The notes: generated by a model not told the origin, from the letters alone. Shown: positions 9,095-17,997, counted from the stretch's first letter. The stretch: DNA of 51,732 nt from Trichormus sp. NMC-1 (GCF_001858025.1 NZ_LZQD01000012.1:1-51732), one strand, 5' to 3'. A program made the numbers and translations.

Positions 9095-9627
9095 TGAGTC
9101 AGCAAGAATCTAATTATATTCCGTTCGCCTCTAACCAAGAATTAGCAAACCCGATGGATTTATTGCTGAACGAAGAATGGTTGAGAAAAAGCATCAAAGC
9201 TGAGGAAGAAGTAGGGGGTAATATTGGTGCTGGTTTAGATTGGGGTTCTGGTTTTAGTCAACTGTTGCTTAATCCTGAATTGTTTTATCGCTTAAAAACT
9301 TTGCGGATTTCGTTGAATCGAGAAGTGCGTTTGTTGCTCAAAGATTGGAATTTAGGAACTGCTACTTCTATAGCATCTGCTACCGCAAGAGAGAAGTTGC
9401 TGGAAAGATTCAGGCTACCTACACCTAATGTTAAAGAATATATTCAAACTGTGTTGCAGAGGGATGAACTTTTTGGTGAAGAGTTTATTTCTAATCATCA
9501 GGTGTTGCGCGAACTGCTTGGGGTAATGTTGACAGAAAAAGATTGGGAAATGATTGCTTCAGTTGCAGCGGATTCGTTGAAACAGCAAATTATGCAACAG
9601 GTTTTGGTTGAGAGAATTTCGGTATAG
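9094..9627 (+). CDS. Hypothetical protein, partner of the GNAT gene
   Basis: This 177-aa, mostly helical protein was not recognised. It has no membrane segment. Its start codon overlaps the stop of the GNAT gene (TAATG), which indicates translational coupling. The mid-part (LNREVRLLLKDWNLGTATS) and C-terminus (LRELLGVMLTEKDWEMIASV) are amphipathic. The tight coupling suggests it works with the acetyltransferase and possibly with the polymerase-like protein. Confidence 0.7.
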   Translation: MSQQESNYIPFASNQELANPMDLLLNEEWLRKSIKAEEEVGGNIGAGLDWGSGFSQLLLNPELFYRLKTLRISLNREVRLLLKDWNLGTATSIASATAREKLLERFRLPTPNVKEYIQTVLQRDELFGEEFISNHQVLRELLGVMLTEKDWEMIASVAADSLKQQIMQQVLVERISV

Positions 9628-9751
9628 TAGAGGTAAAAGAATTGCAAGTGGCGCACTCCGTTATCACAAATTAAAAAATGAATTGACAAGTCAGCCATTG
9701 CCCTATCGCCCTTTATCTCAAAGCAATACAAGTTTAATTTTGCTCGTCTAA

Positions 9752-10174
9752 TTAAGGTAAAAATATGCGATTAAATGGTTGCTTGCGATAGCGGCGATAA
9801 ATATTAAAGTCTTTGTCTAGAGTGGCAATAGCAGAAATGTTTAATCTTTCGGAAATGGCAATAAGCGATAAATCGGTAAAATCTGCGGGTAAATCTTGAT
9901 AAATTGTGTTAAGTTCTTGGATTCTTTGATAGTCTGATGGTAGTAAATGTTCGCATAAGAAAACTCTTATTGATAAGGCAGATAAGAATTCGTTCTGCAC
10001 TTTTGTATTTGGAGCAAGTAACCACATCACTTCTGTAACACAGGCAATTGTTGTGATGAGTTGACTGGTACAGGTGCTAAAAAAGTTAACAACTTGTTGG
10101 TGATACTTGTCTTTACGGTCATAGAAGGCAACAAGAATTCCAGTATCAATTAAAATCAGGGGATAATTATTCAT
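9752..10174 (-). CDS. PIN-domain toxin (VapC-like ribonuclease)
   Basis: The protein has a PIN nuclease fold. It begins LILIDTGILVAF with the first acidic residue, has Glu in TTIACVTEVMWLL, Asp in PADFTDLSLIAISERL and Asp in ISAIATLDKDFNIY, giving the usual acidic quartet. ATG at 10174 (MNNYPLILIDTG) is chosen because it overlaps the stop of the upstream antitoxin by a few bases; a longer frame runs to 10231 but lies inside the antitoxin gene. PIN toxins of this type cleave RNA when released from the antitoxin. The target is unknown. Confidence 0.85.
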   Translation of the reverse strand: MNNYPLILIDTGILVAFYDRKDKYHQQVVNFFSTCTSQLITTIACVTEVMWLLAPNTKVQNEFLSALSIRVFLCEHLLPSDYQRIQELNTIYQDLPADFTDLSLIAISERLNISAIATLDKDFNIYRRYRKQPFNRIFLP

Positions 10175-10433
10175 GAGTTCTTGTTTGATGTCTTGCTTGA
10201 ATTCTGTCAGCGATTGCTTTTTTGCGTACATCTCTATCTGACAAATCTCCTGATCCTTCTAGTAAAAATTTGGGATAACCACCCATTCGTTCTAAAACTG
10301 TTTTAGCTGAAGTTGGATAATTGTTAATAGGTGTTTCTAGGGATGAGATAAATTGTAAGACAAGTGGGATTTGTTGATCACTAAGGTTAGCGATCGCTTG
10401 TAAGAGTTCTTGGTGTGGATTGGTGGAGTACAT
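10167..10433 (-). CDS. Antitoxin of the PIN toxin
   Basis: This small protein of about 88 aa lies directly upstream of the PIN gene and overlaps it. The start MYSTNPHQELLQAI at 10433 is preferred; the frame is open to 10514. The C-terminal part (ERMGGYPKFLLEGSGDLSDRDVR and following) resembles the toxin-wrapping tails of cyanobacterial antitoxins of the DUF2281 type. It would neutralise the toxin and probably autoregulate the pair. A HIP1 site lies within the gene. Confidence 0.75.
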   Translation of the reverse strand: MYSTNPHQELLQAIANLSDQQIPLVLQFISSLETPINNYPTSAKTVLERMGGYPKFLLEGSGDLSDRDVRKKAIADRIQARHQTRTHE

Positions 10434-10607
10434 AGTGATTAATTGGTGTTGTGATGATTGTAATTTTAGCAAATGTATCGCTCTTTGGGAATTGGGGGTA
10501 GGATAATCATACAATGATACTGAGGAAATTTAGTAGTTGTCATAAATGTGCAAATAGAATTATTAATACTATGGTAAAATAAATACACTGTGATCAAGGA
10601 TTAAATA

Positions 10608-10970
10608 ATGCTTTCTGTTGAATGGGAATCAAGGCAATTATTAGAAGGAGTGAATCTTTCTGAATTGTTAAAGTGTCGTCTTTCAGGTGTTTATATCATT
10701 TGGTATCAAGCTATACAGGTAAAAGTAGTGCGTGTTGGACAAGGTATAATTGTAGACCGTTTATCAGTGCATCGGCATACTCAAGAGATTATGTCTTATA
10801 AAGAATTTGGTGAATTGTTTGTAACTTGGACTATTGTTGAACCGAAACTCCAAAATGGTATTGAAAATTATCTTGGATATACACTTAAACCTTTAGTTGC
10901 AGAAAGGTTTCCTGATGTAGTTCCTATTCCTGTTAATTTACCACTTTATTTAAAGCATCTATCACAATAG
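10608..10970 (+). CDS. GIY-YIG-like domain protein
   Basis: The 120-aa protein shows the skeleton of a GIY-YIG nuclease: GVYIIWY at 27-33 for GIY, VRVGQG at 41-46 for YIG, Arg51 and His55 in DRLSVHRH, and Glu in the NGIENYLGY helix. Length is typical of single-domain members. Deviations from the canonical residues (V-Y-I and V-R-V-G) mean activity is not assured. It is divergent from the antitoxin and lies 45 bases before an Mrr-like nuclease gene, so the two may be one DNA-processing or defence unit. Confidence 0.6.
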   Translation: MLSVEWESRQLLEGVNLSELLKCRLSGVYIIWYQAIQVKVVRVGQGIIVDRLSVHRHTQEIMSYKEFGELFVTWTIVEPKLQNGIENYLGYTLKPLVAERFPDVVPIPVNLPLYLKHLSQ

Positions 10971-11015
10971 CAGAGCAATCACACTTAAATCCTAATATTT
11001 GAAGTCCAAATTTTT

Positions 11016-11546
11016 ATGTTGAAAAAACAAACAAGCTGGCGAAAATATGAAGAATATACAAGTAGTATTCTTAACGATGAAGTAGTTAAAAAATATTTAG
11101 AAAAACACCTGAGCTTAAAAGATTTTAAAATTCAACCTAAAGAAAAATTGCCTGGTAAATCTGGTACAAATTGGCAAGTAGACGCTTATGGTGATGACAT
11201 CAATGAACAGCGTATTTTAGTTGAATGTAAACACTACAAACGCAAAAAAACCGAAAAAGGTGCAGCATTAGAACAAAATATAATAGCTGCATTTGCTTAT
11301 ATAATTAAAGATGTGGGAGCAAGTAGAGGAATAGTTGTAACTACACAAGGATTACAAGAAGGGGCTAGTAAAGTAGCAAAATATGAAGGTATAGAATTAT
11401 TGCAATTAGACTATAATTCAACAGACAAAAACTTTGTTATTCGTTTTCCTGAAAATAATCAGGCTGTTGCTGTATTTACTGAAGAATTTGGTACTATAAG
11501 TGCTGCTAAACTATATTCATCATATACTAAGCATCCTCTAGGATAA
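11016..11546 (+). CDS. Mrr-like restriction endonuclease
   Basis: The 176-aa protein has a PD-(D/E)XK nuclease core: Asp56 in WQVDAYG, then Glu70 and Lys72 in LVECKHYKRK (D-x13-E-x-K). A helix with QNIIAAFAYI follows, then SRGIVVTTQGLQEGA, the usual beta-strand and helix of Mrr-type enzymes that cut modified or foreign DNA. It has no separate DNA-recognition domain and is shorter than full Mrr. It lies 45 bases after the GIY-YIG-like gene. Confidence 0.8.
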   Translation: MLKKQTSWRKYEEYTSSILNDEVVKKYLEKHLSLKDFKIQPKEKLPGKSGTNWQVDAYGDDINEQRILVECKHYKRKKTEKGAALEQNIIAAFAYIIKDVGASRGIVVTTQGLQEGASKVAKYEGIELLQLDYNSTDKNFVIRFPENNQAVAVFTEEFGTISAAKLYSSYTKHPLG

Positions 11547-11631
11547 GCACTATAAAAGTTTATACTAAATGTCTATGTGTTGACGGTTCTTGATGCGGTC
11601 GAATAAAATACAATCGTATAGGGCTTCATAG

Positions 11632-12640
11632 CAGGGTTAGCGCGTCTCAAATCCTGTTGACAGGGGAATTACAGTAGAGGAGAATAGTTTGCTATGGATG
11701 CTGCTAACACAGAAACCATGTATTGATCATTCATAGCAGCTCGCCGTGATTTTTGTCGAATACTACGACGAAAAGTTGGTTCTCGGTCTAAGGCATTGAG
11801 AGCAATGCGACGTAATAAAGCAAAGTTTTGTGGACTGTGCATGGAATGAATCCGACATTCATCTTCATGGAAAGTGACATCTAATGTCCAATGAACAGAG
11901 TTTTCAATCCCCCAATGCTGTCGAATCGCACTACCAATTTTGTTAGCATCACTATCAAGACTAGTAAGATAAAATTGCACTTCATGGGTAGTTTTATTCC
12001 AATGCTGAACCTTGCGAACTACCATGACTACTGTTGTTAATCCTGCCCATTGGTTTTGTTCATGAAGTGCGGGTAGTTGTGATACGGGAACAGTATAACA
12101 GGTGCGATTTTCGATGCGGTGATGTCCTTTTTCGACCCGTTGACTAATACTGACATCAACACCTTTAAAGTCTAGAGATTGTGCTATTTCAAACCAATTT
12201 TTCACTTGTTGATGTAGCGTCGGATGATTATCTTTTAGGCTGAAAATATAATCAGCATTTCCAGCTATGATTTGTTCGGCAATTGATTTTTGCGTACCCA
12301 TTGCATCAATAGTGATAATACAGCCAGACAAGTCCAGAGTCTCTAACAGTGCTGGAATCGCGGTGATTTCATTTGATTTACAATTGACCTTTGTTTGTCC
12401 TAGAATCAACCTATTCTCACAAGCCCATGCACTCACTGTATGTAAAGCTTTTAGTTTCGATTCTCGGTCATATGACCCGCGATGAGTTTTACCATCTATA
12501 GCAACTACTTCTACACCCAATTTCTCCACTAATGATTGCACCCAATTCCGAAAACATTGCTCAAATTCTTTGGGGTTTATCCTCTCAAATACTCTTCTAA
12601 ATGTATACGGCTCGATGGTGGCAGTATTACTGCTGCACAA
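11632..12640 (-). mobile_element. ISAs1-family insertion sequence, one end missing
   Basis: One terminus (11632-11670, starting CAGGGTTAGCGCG) is identical over 39 bases to 51694-51732 at the right window edge, so it is a repeated IS end. The transposase stop codon lies inside this end. I could not find the matching inverted end on the other side, and the transposase lacks its N-terminus, so the element is probably truncated near 12640. Confidence 0.75.
11669..12640 (-). pseudogene. ISAs1-family transposase, N-terminally truncated
   Basis: The 323-aa frame contains the DDE catalytic core: VVAIDGKTHRGS with the first Asp, then ITIDAMGTQKSIAEQI with the second Asp, NADYIFSLKDNHP, and the C-terminal QHWGIENSVHWTLDVTF with Glu. 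Intact members are about 370-390 aa with an extra N-terminal domain that ends in HDTFRRVF. Here the frame opens with a TTG (CSSNTATIEPYTFRRVF) just after an in-frame TAA, and no N-terminal domain is readable upstream. The copy is therefore likely inactive but has an intact core. Confidence 0.8.
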
Positions 12641-12922
12641 ACCTGGTTACAGTAGCAATTTACCGCAACAAATTTTTTACCATATTTTTCAGACGCACTA
12701 TTTGACGCTGTTATTTTTCGTCCCAGGAATACAAAATCTTTTCATCTTGAGTTTGCATACCCTACTAAACCCACTTAATTCAAGATCAACTTTTTGGCTT
12801 TACAAGCCGTCTGAGGAATTTTTGCCTGAAAAACCGTTGCATTCCAGTGTATAAAGCTGGTTTGCTGCAATTGTCTTTTTTTTAGTCTGATACCTTTACC
12901 TAAAGACGGTAAAGATTCATCA
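12641..12922. other. Junction DNA between IS and rbcS remnant
   Basis: I see no credible gene. An open frame on the plus strand here is the opposite strand of IS-flanking DNA. A small hairpin CTTTACC/GGTAAAG lies at 12895-12915. This region probably contains the broken end of the IS and unrelated DNA joined to rbcS. Confidence 0.4.
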
Positions 12923-13201
12923 TCAGGCAATTTCACTTAAGAGAGGTTTAGTCATGGGACTATACTGAGAACGGCAACCTTGAACTTCGCTCAATACTTC
13001 TTGAGCAGTTTTAGCGCCGAACAAAGGCAACTTCCACATTGTCCAATAAAGTTCTGTAGGTTCAGAAGTTTCGTTGAATTCAATTGCAGGAATAAAACCT
13101 TGTGTGATAATGTACTGAACTTGCTTGGCAATTTGCGCGTCAGACAGAGGGGGAAGATAAGAAAGGGTTTCGTAACGACGCTCTTTTGGTAAAGTTTGCA
13201 T
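12923..13201 (-). pseudogene. rbcS: Truncated RuBisCO small subunit
   Basis: The first about 80 residues are clear cyanobacterial Rbc[20 protein letters not shown], then [18 protein letters not shown], then [15 protein letters not shown] and [13 protein letters not shown]. After CRSQY the match stops, and 12 unrelated residues ([12 protein letters not shown]) precede the stop. The normal C-terminal strand (about 25-30 residues after SQY) is missing. The breakpoint is near 12962, inside rearranged DNA beside an IS. A product would not be expected to assemble into RuBisCO. rbcX lies 95 bases upstream in the usual rbcL-rbcX-rbcS order, but rbcL is absent. Confidence 0.9.
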
Positions 13202-13296
13202 AGCTTTTGATAAGTGGGGGAGATTTTTTACTATTTCTTTGACTGAACTAACTGGATAAATTATCCAAATTAGGAATGGCTACGCCACGCAGGCTA

Positions 13297-13677
13297 TCAG
13301 ATATTGTCTGTCTTTGGTGTTTCCGGGCTGGGACTTGATAAATTTAGTTGCGTAATGCGTTCGAGATGCTGGCGACGCTGTTCCATATTGGCTTGCTGAA
13401 TGCCAGTACAAACCATTTCTGGTAAGAAATCTGCCACTTCCGCCGCTATGTGTTCCCTGACAGTCATAATCCGCAAAGCCAAATCTGACTTTTCCAGAAA
13501 CAGTTCCTCAATATACGCTTCTCCGTCTTGGATTTTGCCAGCGGAAAAGTTTTGCAACCAATGTGCTAAAGGAGGATTTGTTTCGCCTAGCTGTGCCAAT
13601 ACCGTCCTTAGCGCCTGATAAGTCAGGTAGCTTTGAAGAGTTTTGGCTGTGTCTTTCGCAATTTGCTTTAGATCCAT
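13297..13677 (-). CDS. rbcX: RuBisCO assembly chaperone RbcX
   Basis: The 126-aa protein matches RbcX along its length: DTAKTLQSYLTYQALRTV, GETNPPLAHWLQNFSAGK, GEAYIEELFLEKSDLALR and VREHIAAEVADFLPEMV. It acts as a dimer that clamps the C-terminal peptide of RbcL during holoenzyme assembly. Its start codon abuts a rearrangement point near 13680, beyond which the expected rbcL is replaced by a truncated CARF-HEPN gene on the opposite strand. The reading frame is intact, but its promoter and rbcL are gone, so expression is doubtful. It may be a fragment of a chromosomal or second rbc operon. Confidence 0.92.
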   Translation of the reverse strand: MDLKQIAKDTAKTLQSYLTYQALRTVLAQLGETNPPLAHWLQNFSAGKIQDGEAYIEELFLEKSDLALRIMTVREHIAAEVADFLPEMVCTGIQQANMEQRRQHLERITQLNLSSPSPETPKTDNI

Positions 13678-13679
13678 GC

Positions 13680-15170
13680 TATAAAAATGCTGGATATACA
13701 GTACCAGCTAGGGTATTAGGTTTAGTTTATGCAAATCAATCAGAAGAATGCTATAAAGCAGATTTAAAGTTTCCTCTTCTTGATACATATGAGGGATATT
13801 TTACAGATAAAAATGTTAAGATTGATAGAATAATTGTTCTGCTAACAGACCAGTCTCAAATATTTAGTAGTGAAGAACAAAGACTACACCAAAAATCACC
13901 CTATTGGAAAGATACTTCTACTATTAAACCTCTATTGCAATGGTATTTTCAAAATTCAAATTTTACCTGTCACCCAGAATTTGAATATCTAATTCCTGAT
14001 CAAAATTCTCCAGGTGTTGATAACTGGGATGCTACTTTATCGCTCGTGGAGGCAAAATTAACAGATTTAAATATTGATGTCAATCAGGAAGTTTATGTCA
14101 GTCATCAAGCGGGAACACCAGCTATATCTTCTGCTGTGCAGTTTGTGACTATCGGCAGGTTTAAAAAAGTTCAGTTTTTAGTCAGTAATGAGTATTTCGA
14201 CGAAAATTATGATCTCAAATCTAAATCTCAAGTTATTGAAAGTTCTCGTTATCAGCGAGGTATACAAATTCAAAAAGCCAAGCAGTTAATAAATAAAGGA
14301 TTACCTGCTGCTGCTAAAGAAGTTTTGCTCGGTATAGTTGATGATGAAATGTTTACAGAAATAAATGAAGTTGCTGATTTTTTTAATCTTAAAAACTCTT
14401 TTATCAAAGGTCAAGAGTTTGAAGTTAAATCAGCAGTTGACAGAATTTTGATTTCTCTTGATTTAATTGAGATCTTTTTTATTCAAGAAAATTATATCCA
14501 GGGAATAGCACTTTTAAGTGCCACGCAAGAAACATTTTTGAAAGCTGCTATCTTTTCTCAAAAAAGGAAAATTGATGACTCTATTTTCCAGATATCTAGT
14601 GTGGTGGATTGGAATAGAAGTGGATTATTTCTTGAGTCTGAAAATCACCTAAATAAATTTAACAATATGCAAAATATTACAGCTTTTTTAAAGAGTTTAA
14701 GCTTTCCTCCTCCTGTATCTGGGGATTTTGATTTCTACCATTGGGAAAAATATCAACGAGAACGTAATAACAGTTTGAAACTTAATAATAGTAGACAATT
14801 TAAATGGCTATGTGAACTTAAACCGGATTTTAAACCTTGGGCAAATTTATCTTGGTCTTGTCAATATAAGAGAGACAGAGAAGATGACCTGCGTAATCAA
14901 TTATTACACAACTTATTGGGTGTAAAAAAACCGGAAGTAATTAATTATATTTTGGGTTATAGTGATGATATAATTAACATATTTTCAGCTTCAACTCAGC
15001 AGTCAAACAATAAAGATGAACTGTTAATTAATGAAGTTCATAGAGCTTATGTACAAAATGTGAAATCACCACTTTTGAAAGCATTAAAATTATTTGGACT
15101 TTCTAAAGAAACTGGAATTTACAATAAATTGCAGACTAAGTTGCAACAAATAGCAGAGTCTATCATCTAA
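13680..15170 (+). CDS. CARF-HEPN (Csm6/Csx1-like) ribonuclease, 5' truncated
   Basis: The frame is open from 13563, but bases before 13680 are the opposite strand of rbcX, so the true N-terminus is lost at the junction. The N-terminal part resembles a CARF sensor: VDRIIVLLTD, then NQEVYVSHQAGTPAISSAV (HQAGTPA at residues 181-187 counted from 13563) and VQFLVSNEY, a Rossmann fold with a GTP loop that would bind cyclic oligoadenylate. The C-terminal part is helical and contains RNQLLH (Arg444 to His449), the RxxxxH motif of HEPN ribonucleases. Csm6-like enzymes degrade RNA when activated by type III CRISPR complexes. No cas genes or arrays are in the window. The remnant may be non-functional. 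Confidence 0.65.
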   Translation, partial: YKNAGYTVPARVLGLVYANQSEECYKADLKFPLLDTYEGYFTDKNVKIDRIIVLLTDQSQIFSSEEQRLHQKSPYWKDTSTIKPLLQWYFQNSNFTCHPEFEYLIPDQNSPGVDNWDATLSLVEAKLTDLNIDVNQEVYVSHQAGTPAISSAVQFVTIGRFKKVQFLVSNEYFDENYDLKSKSQVIESSRYQRGIQIQKAKQLINKGLPAAAKEVLLGIVDDEMFTEINEVADFFNLKNSFIKGQEFEVKSAVDRILISLDLIEIFFIQENYIQGIALLSATQETFLKAAIFSQKRKIDDSIFQISSVVDWNRSGLFLESENHLNKFNNMQNITAFLKSLSFPPPVSGDFDFYHWEKYQRERNNSLKLNNSRQFKWLCELKPDFKPWANLSWSCQYKRDREDDLRNQLLHNLLGVKKPEVINYILGYSDDIINIFSASTQQSNNKDELLINEVHRAYVQNVKSPLLKALKLFGLSKETGIYNKLQTKLQQIAESII

Positions 15171-15644
15171 ATCATTCATGAACAAGAAGATTCAGGATCT
15201 GCACCTTTCGACACCACTCACAGAATCCCCAAAACCCTATATTTTTCGTTGAGTGGTGTCGATTACTTACTGGGAGAGGATTTCAGGTATGTGTTTTACT
15301 AAATTCTGGACAATGTGTATGATGTTTTTTAGAGGTGCGTCGATTTGGCGGCTGAAACCCTTACTGGGCAAAGGCTGCTAGACGAACTCTTTACCGATTA
15401 CCTCAAATCGGAATTATTGGAAACTCACCATCCCAATTGATAACGTCACAGCAAGCAACATGAATCTACTGATTAAGTTATTTCGGATTAGTTGGAAACC
15501 TGCATCTTTGAAATCAAAGCACTAGATTATACCTTAGTCCTCTGATAATTCATTCAAGCGATCGCACCCCACGCCCTATCCCCTAAGAACGAAGCAATGG
15601 TACAAACATTCTGGTAAAATGCCCCTAGAGACAGAGGTAATGTT
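15171..15644. other. Intergenic region with a 13-bp inverted repeat
   Basis: No clear gene is seen. A short reading frame around 15352-15440 (LLDELFTDYLKSELLE) looks like a decayed gene fragment without a start. A HIP1 octamer lies near 15557. Confidence 0.4.
15208..15262. terminator. Perfect 13-bp inverted repeat, possible terminator
   Basis: TCGACACCACTCA (15208-15220) pairs exactly with TGAGTGGTGTCGA (15250-15262) across a 29-base loop, about 40 bases after the CARF-HEPN stop. There is no strong T-tract, so it could instead be a protein-binding site or an element end. Confidence 0.4.
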
Positions 15645-16130
15645 ATGGGTCAAGGATTTAGCAACCCGAAGAAATCAAAACTGGACATATTAGCAGAGTC
15701 AGCTATTCTGCATTGTCAAAAACGCCATCCAGAAGCTTTGGACAATATCTTTGATAATCAGCCCCCGGCATTCAATCAGCAGATTTTCTTAAAAGTCATT
15801 GCGGCACTGCAAACAGACCTTGACACCCTATCTTGGTTCTGCGGTTATTTAGCATCAGAAATTAACTGCACCCAAGACAATCATAAACCCCACCCCATCA
15901 GCGAATTATCAGGGCTGCTGATTAGTTTTGGCATGGAATTATTTGAAGACTTTGTACCTTACCCCGGTCGTCGGCTGGTCATTGGTAATGCGGAGAAATT
16001 CCAATCTTTACCCCAAGAAATTCAAGATAGAGTCAATCAGTTTTTTGTAGTTAAGCCAACTTCCAGTGAAGAAGCCCAACGGATAAATAATGCAATACTG
16101 CAAAAACTAGAGGCAGTTAATCTAAATTAA
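15645..16130 (+). CDS. Hypothetical protein
   Basis: This 161-aa soluble protein was not recognised. It begins MGQGFSNPKKSKLDIL and is rich in helices, with a C-terminal segment (SLPQEIQDRVNQFFVVKPTS). No signal peptide or catalytic motif is visible. It converges with the secreted DUF6636-like gene, the two stops being 58 bases apart. Coding character is good (normal codon use, sensible start), so it is probably a real cyanobacterial accessory gene. Confidence 0.65.
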   Translation: MGQGFSNPKKSKLDILAESAILHCQKRHPEALDNIFDNQPPAFNQQIFLKVIAALQTDLDTLSWFCGYLASEINCTQDNHKPHPISELSGLLISFGMELFEDFVPYPGRRLVIGNAEKFQSLPQEIQDRVNQFFVVKPTSSEEAQRINNAILQKLEAVNLN

Positions 16131-16187
16131 GAGCAATGTTTACTGTGATAGCTTCGCCCCCCGCAAACATCGCTTGATAAAACAGCT

Positions 16188-16652
16188 TCATTTTGAGATA
16201 CCCAATACCCGCCATTTTTCCCGACTAAGGAAGAAACCAATACCATTACTATTAGTGCAAGTCAGTCCGGTTTTTTGTGAAATGCATTTAAACCCGCCAT
16301 TATTCCAAGTTTGACCGTAAGCAAGGACAGATTTGTTAGGGTCAGAGATAGTATCACTGATACAAAGAACTTCCGGTTTACTTGTGGCTGGTAACATCAA
16401 ACCACGTCCCCAGTCAAATCCGCAATATTCGGGGTAGGGTTGTGGAGGTTTGGGTTTGAGTGAACTAGCAATTTCACAGCGTAAACTGTTTGTAGTAGTA
16501 TCACTACCTTCAAGTAGCTCACAGAAAATATTACCACTGGGGGTCTTAAATCCTTTGGGCGCGGCAATACTTACCTGTGGTATTGATAAACTCACTATTG
16601 TAACTGTAACCGCTAAAACACTCAGTTTATTGAATTGTTTATACATATTCAA
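16188..16652 (-). CDS. Secreted DUF6636-like protein
   Basis: The 154-aa protein has a clear signal peptide (MNMYKQFNKLSVLAVTVTIV and on to VSIAAPKG). The mature part begins GFKTPSGNIFCELLEG, the hallmark SPSGNIxC block of DUF6636-type proteins, followed by SLRCEIASS, an aromatic YCGFDWG block, ISDPNKSVLAYGQTW, FKCISQKTGLTCTNSNGIGF and FFLSREKW. The cysteines probably form disulfides outside the cytoplasm. The function of this family is unknown. It lies downstream of, and on the same strand as, the FAD monooxygenase. Confidence 0.8.
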   Translation of the reverse strand: MNMYKQFNKLSVLAVTVTIVSLSIPQVSIAAPKGFKTPSGNIFCELLEGSDTTTNSLRCEIASSLKPKPPQPYPEYCGFDWGRGLMLPATSKPEVLCISDTISDPNKSVLAYGQTWNNGGFKCISQKTGLTCTNSNGIGFFLSREKWRVLGISK

Positions 16653-16767
16653 AACTTGCTTATTATTAACCCATATCCTACTATGTAAAGTTGATTAGCC
16701 GTTAAAAAATAAACCAAATCTTTTCAGGCGATGGGCTACGCCCCGCCGCGCTCGCCAGCAATTGGGG

Positions 16768-17997
16768 CTATTTTTCCCAAGTAGGTTGGTAATCGAACAA
16801 CCATCTAAACTGCAAGTCAGCTAACCAAGTAGGAGTGAGTTTGTAAATCCAATTGCGGAGAAAACACCCTATTGCAGATTTAGTTTGCCCAAGCTGACCA
16901 ACTTGCCGAGAAGTAGTAAATACACGAGTTACCCGGCTGCTACGGCTACTTTCAAATTGACGTAAAAGTAATGTCACCTGTTCTGAACTAGCCTGATGAC
17001 TAAGCAACTTGACCAGTTCAAAGGCATCTTCTATGGCCATACAACCCCCTTGACCAAGATTTGGTTGCACAGGATGTGCTGCATCTCCAATTAAAGTTAC
17101 TCTTCCTTGACCCCAACAATTATCTAAAGGTTGACGGTCGAAAATATCATCTCGATAAATGTTTTCGTTTTCTAAAACCTTGAGAATTGAAGGTACAGGT
17201 TCAGCATAATCTGAAAAGATTTGTTTTAAAGCATTTAAAGAACCCCCAACTGAGTCATCATTCCCACCCTGTTCAGTATTACTGAAACCATAAAACGAGA
17301 ACTGCCCTTTGCCAACATCAAAATAGCCAAAGCGATTTCCTTGACCCCAAAATTCTATCCAACTGTATTCTTGATTTAAGGGAACGGTTGAAGCGTTGAA
17401 AAAACCTCTCCAACAACACATACCACTGTAGATTGGCTGTTCTAGTCGCTCTTTACCCTCAAGACTGGCACGGACTTGGGAATAAAGACCATCTGCACCT
17501 ACTAATATATCGCCAGTTGTTGTACTGCCGTCTTGAAAGTACACTCGTACACCGTCTTCGGTTTCCTCAAATTTCTCAAAAGTCATTCCAGTACGTACTA
17601 TTTCTGGTGGCAATGCTTCATACAAAATTTGTTGTAATTCTCCTCTCCCTAGACATACACCTAAGTTTTCTTCTCCAGCAAATTCTGGGGAATTAATGTA
17701 CAGTGGAGTTCCATCTTTACTAAAAAAACCACCCTTGATAATTTGGCCACCTTCTAAATAAAAACGTTGATAAATTTTTCCTAACCACAGAAGTTGATAA
17801 ACTCGAACTGCATTTCGCTGAATAAATATACCTCCTGAACCAGAAAGCATTGCATCCAGTTGACGTTTCTCGTACAATTCCACTTCAATATTTGCATCTA
17901 GGCAAGCACGGGCTAAAGTTAACCCACCAATTCCACCCCCAATCACAATTACCTTCGACACTGAGGACTTACTTGTTTTCTCTGATGTTCGCATCAT
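16768..17997 (-). CDS. FAD-dependent monooxygenase
   Basis: The 409-aa protein is a class A flavoprotein hydroxylase of the zeaxanthin epoxidase/salicylate hydroxylase superfamily. It has the N-terminal dinucleotide-binding motif VIVIGGGIGGLTLA, the DG motif in DILVGADGLYSQVR, and the GD motif VTLIGDAAHPVQPNLGQGG that contacts FAD ribose. It would use NAD(P)H and oxygen to hydroxylate or epoxidise an organic substrate that cannot be deduced. Length is normal and the frame is complete. A 536-base internal segment (17119-17654) is repeated at 20369-20904. Confidence 0.9.
   Translation of the reverse strand: MMRTSEKTSKSSVSKVIVIGGGIGGLTLARACLDANIEVELYEKRQLDAMLSGSGGIFIQRNAVRVYQLLWLGKIYQRFYLEGGQIIKGGFFSKDGTPLYINSPEFAGEENLGVCLGRGELQQILYEALPPEIVRTGMTFEKFEETEDGVRVYFQDGSTTTGDILVGADGLYSQVRASLEGKERLEQPIYSGMCCWRGFFNASTVPLNQEYSWIEFWGQGNRFGYFDVGKGQFSFYGFSNTEQGGNDDSVGGSLNALKQIFSDYAEPVPSILKVLENENIYRDDIFDRQPLDNCWGQGRVTLIGDAAHPVQPNLGQGGCMAIEDAFELVKLLSHQASSEQVTLLLRQFESSRSSRVTRVFTTSRQVGQLGQTKSAIGCFLRNWIYKLTPTWLADLQFRWLFDYQPTWEK
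17119..17654. repeat. 536-bp direct repeat, copy 1 (inside the monooxygenase gene)
   Basis: Every line compared is identical to 20369-20904 at a constant offset of 3250 bases, in the same orientation. This is the source copy, because here it lies in a complete gene. Confidence 0.9.

Noticed and set aside
12570-12854. 94-aa plus-strand frame over the IS edge
   Set aside because: Opposite strand of transposase 5' region and junction DNA; composition is hydrophobic and unsupported.
15208-15262. Possible CRISPR repeat near the Csm6-like gene
   Set aside because: A single inverted repeat, with no repeated unit and spacer; more like a hairpin.
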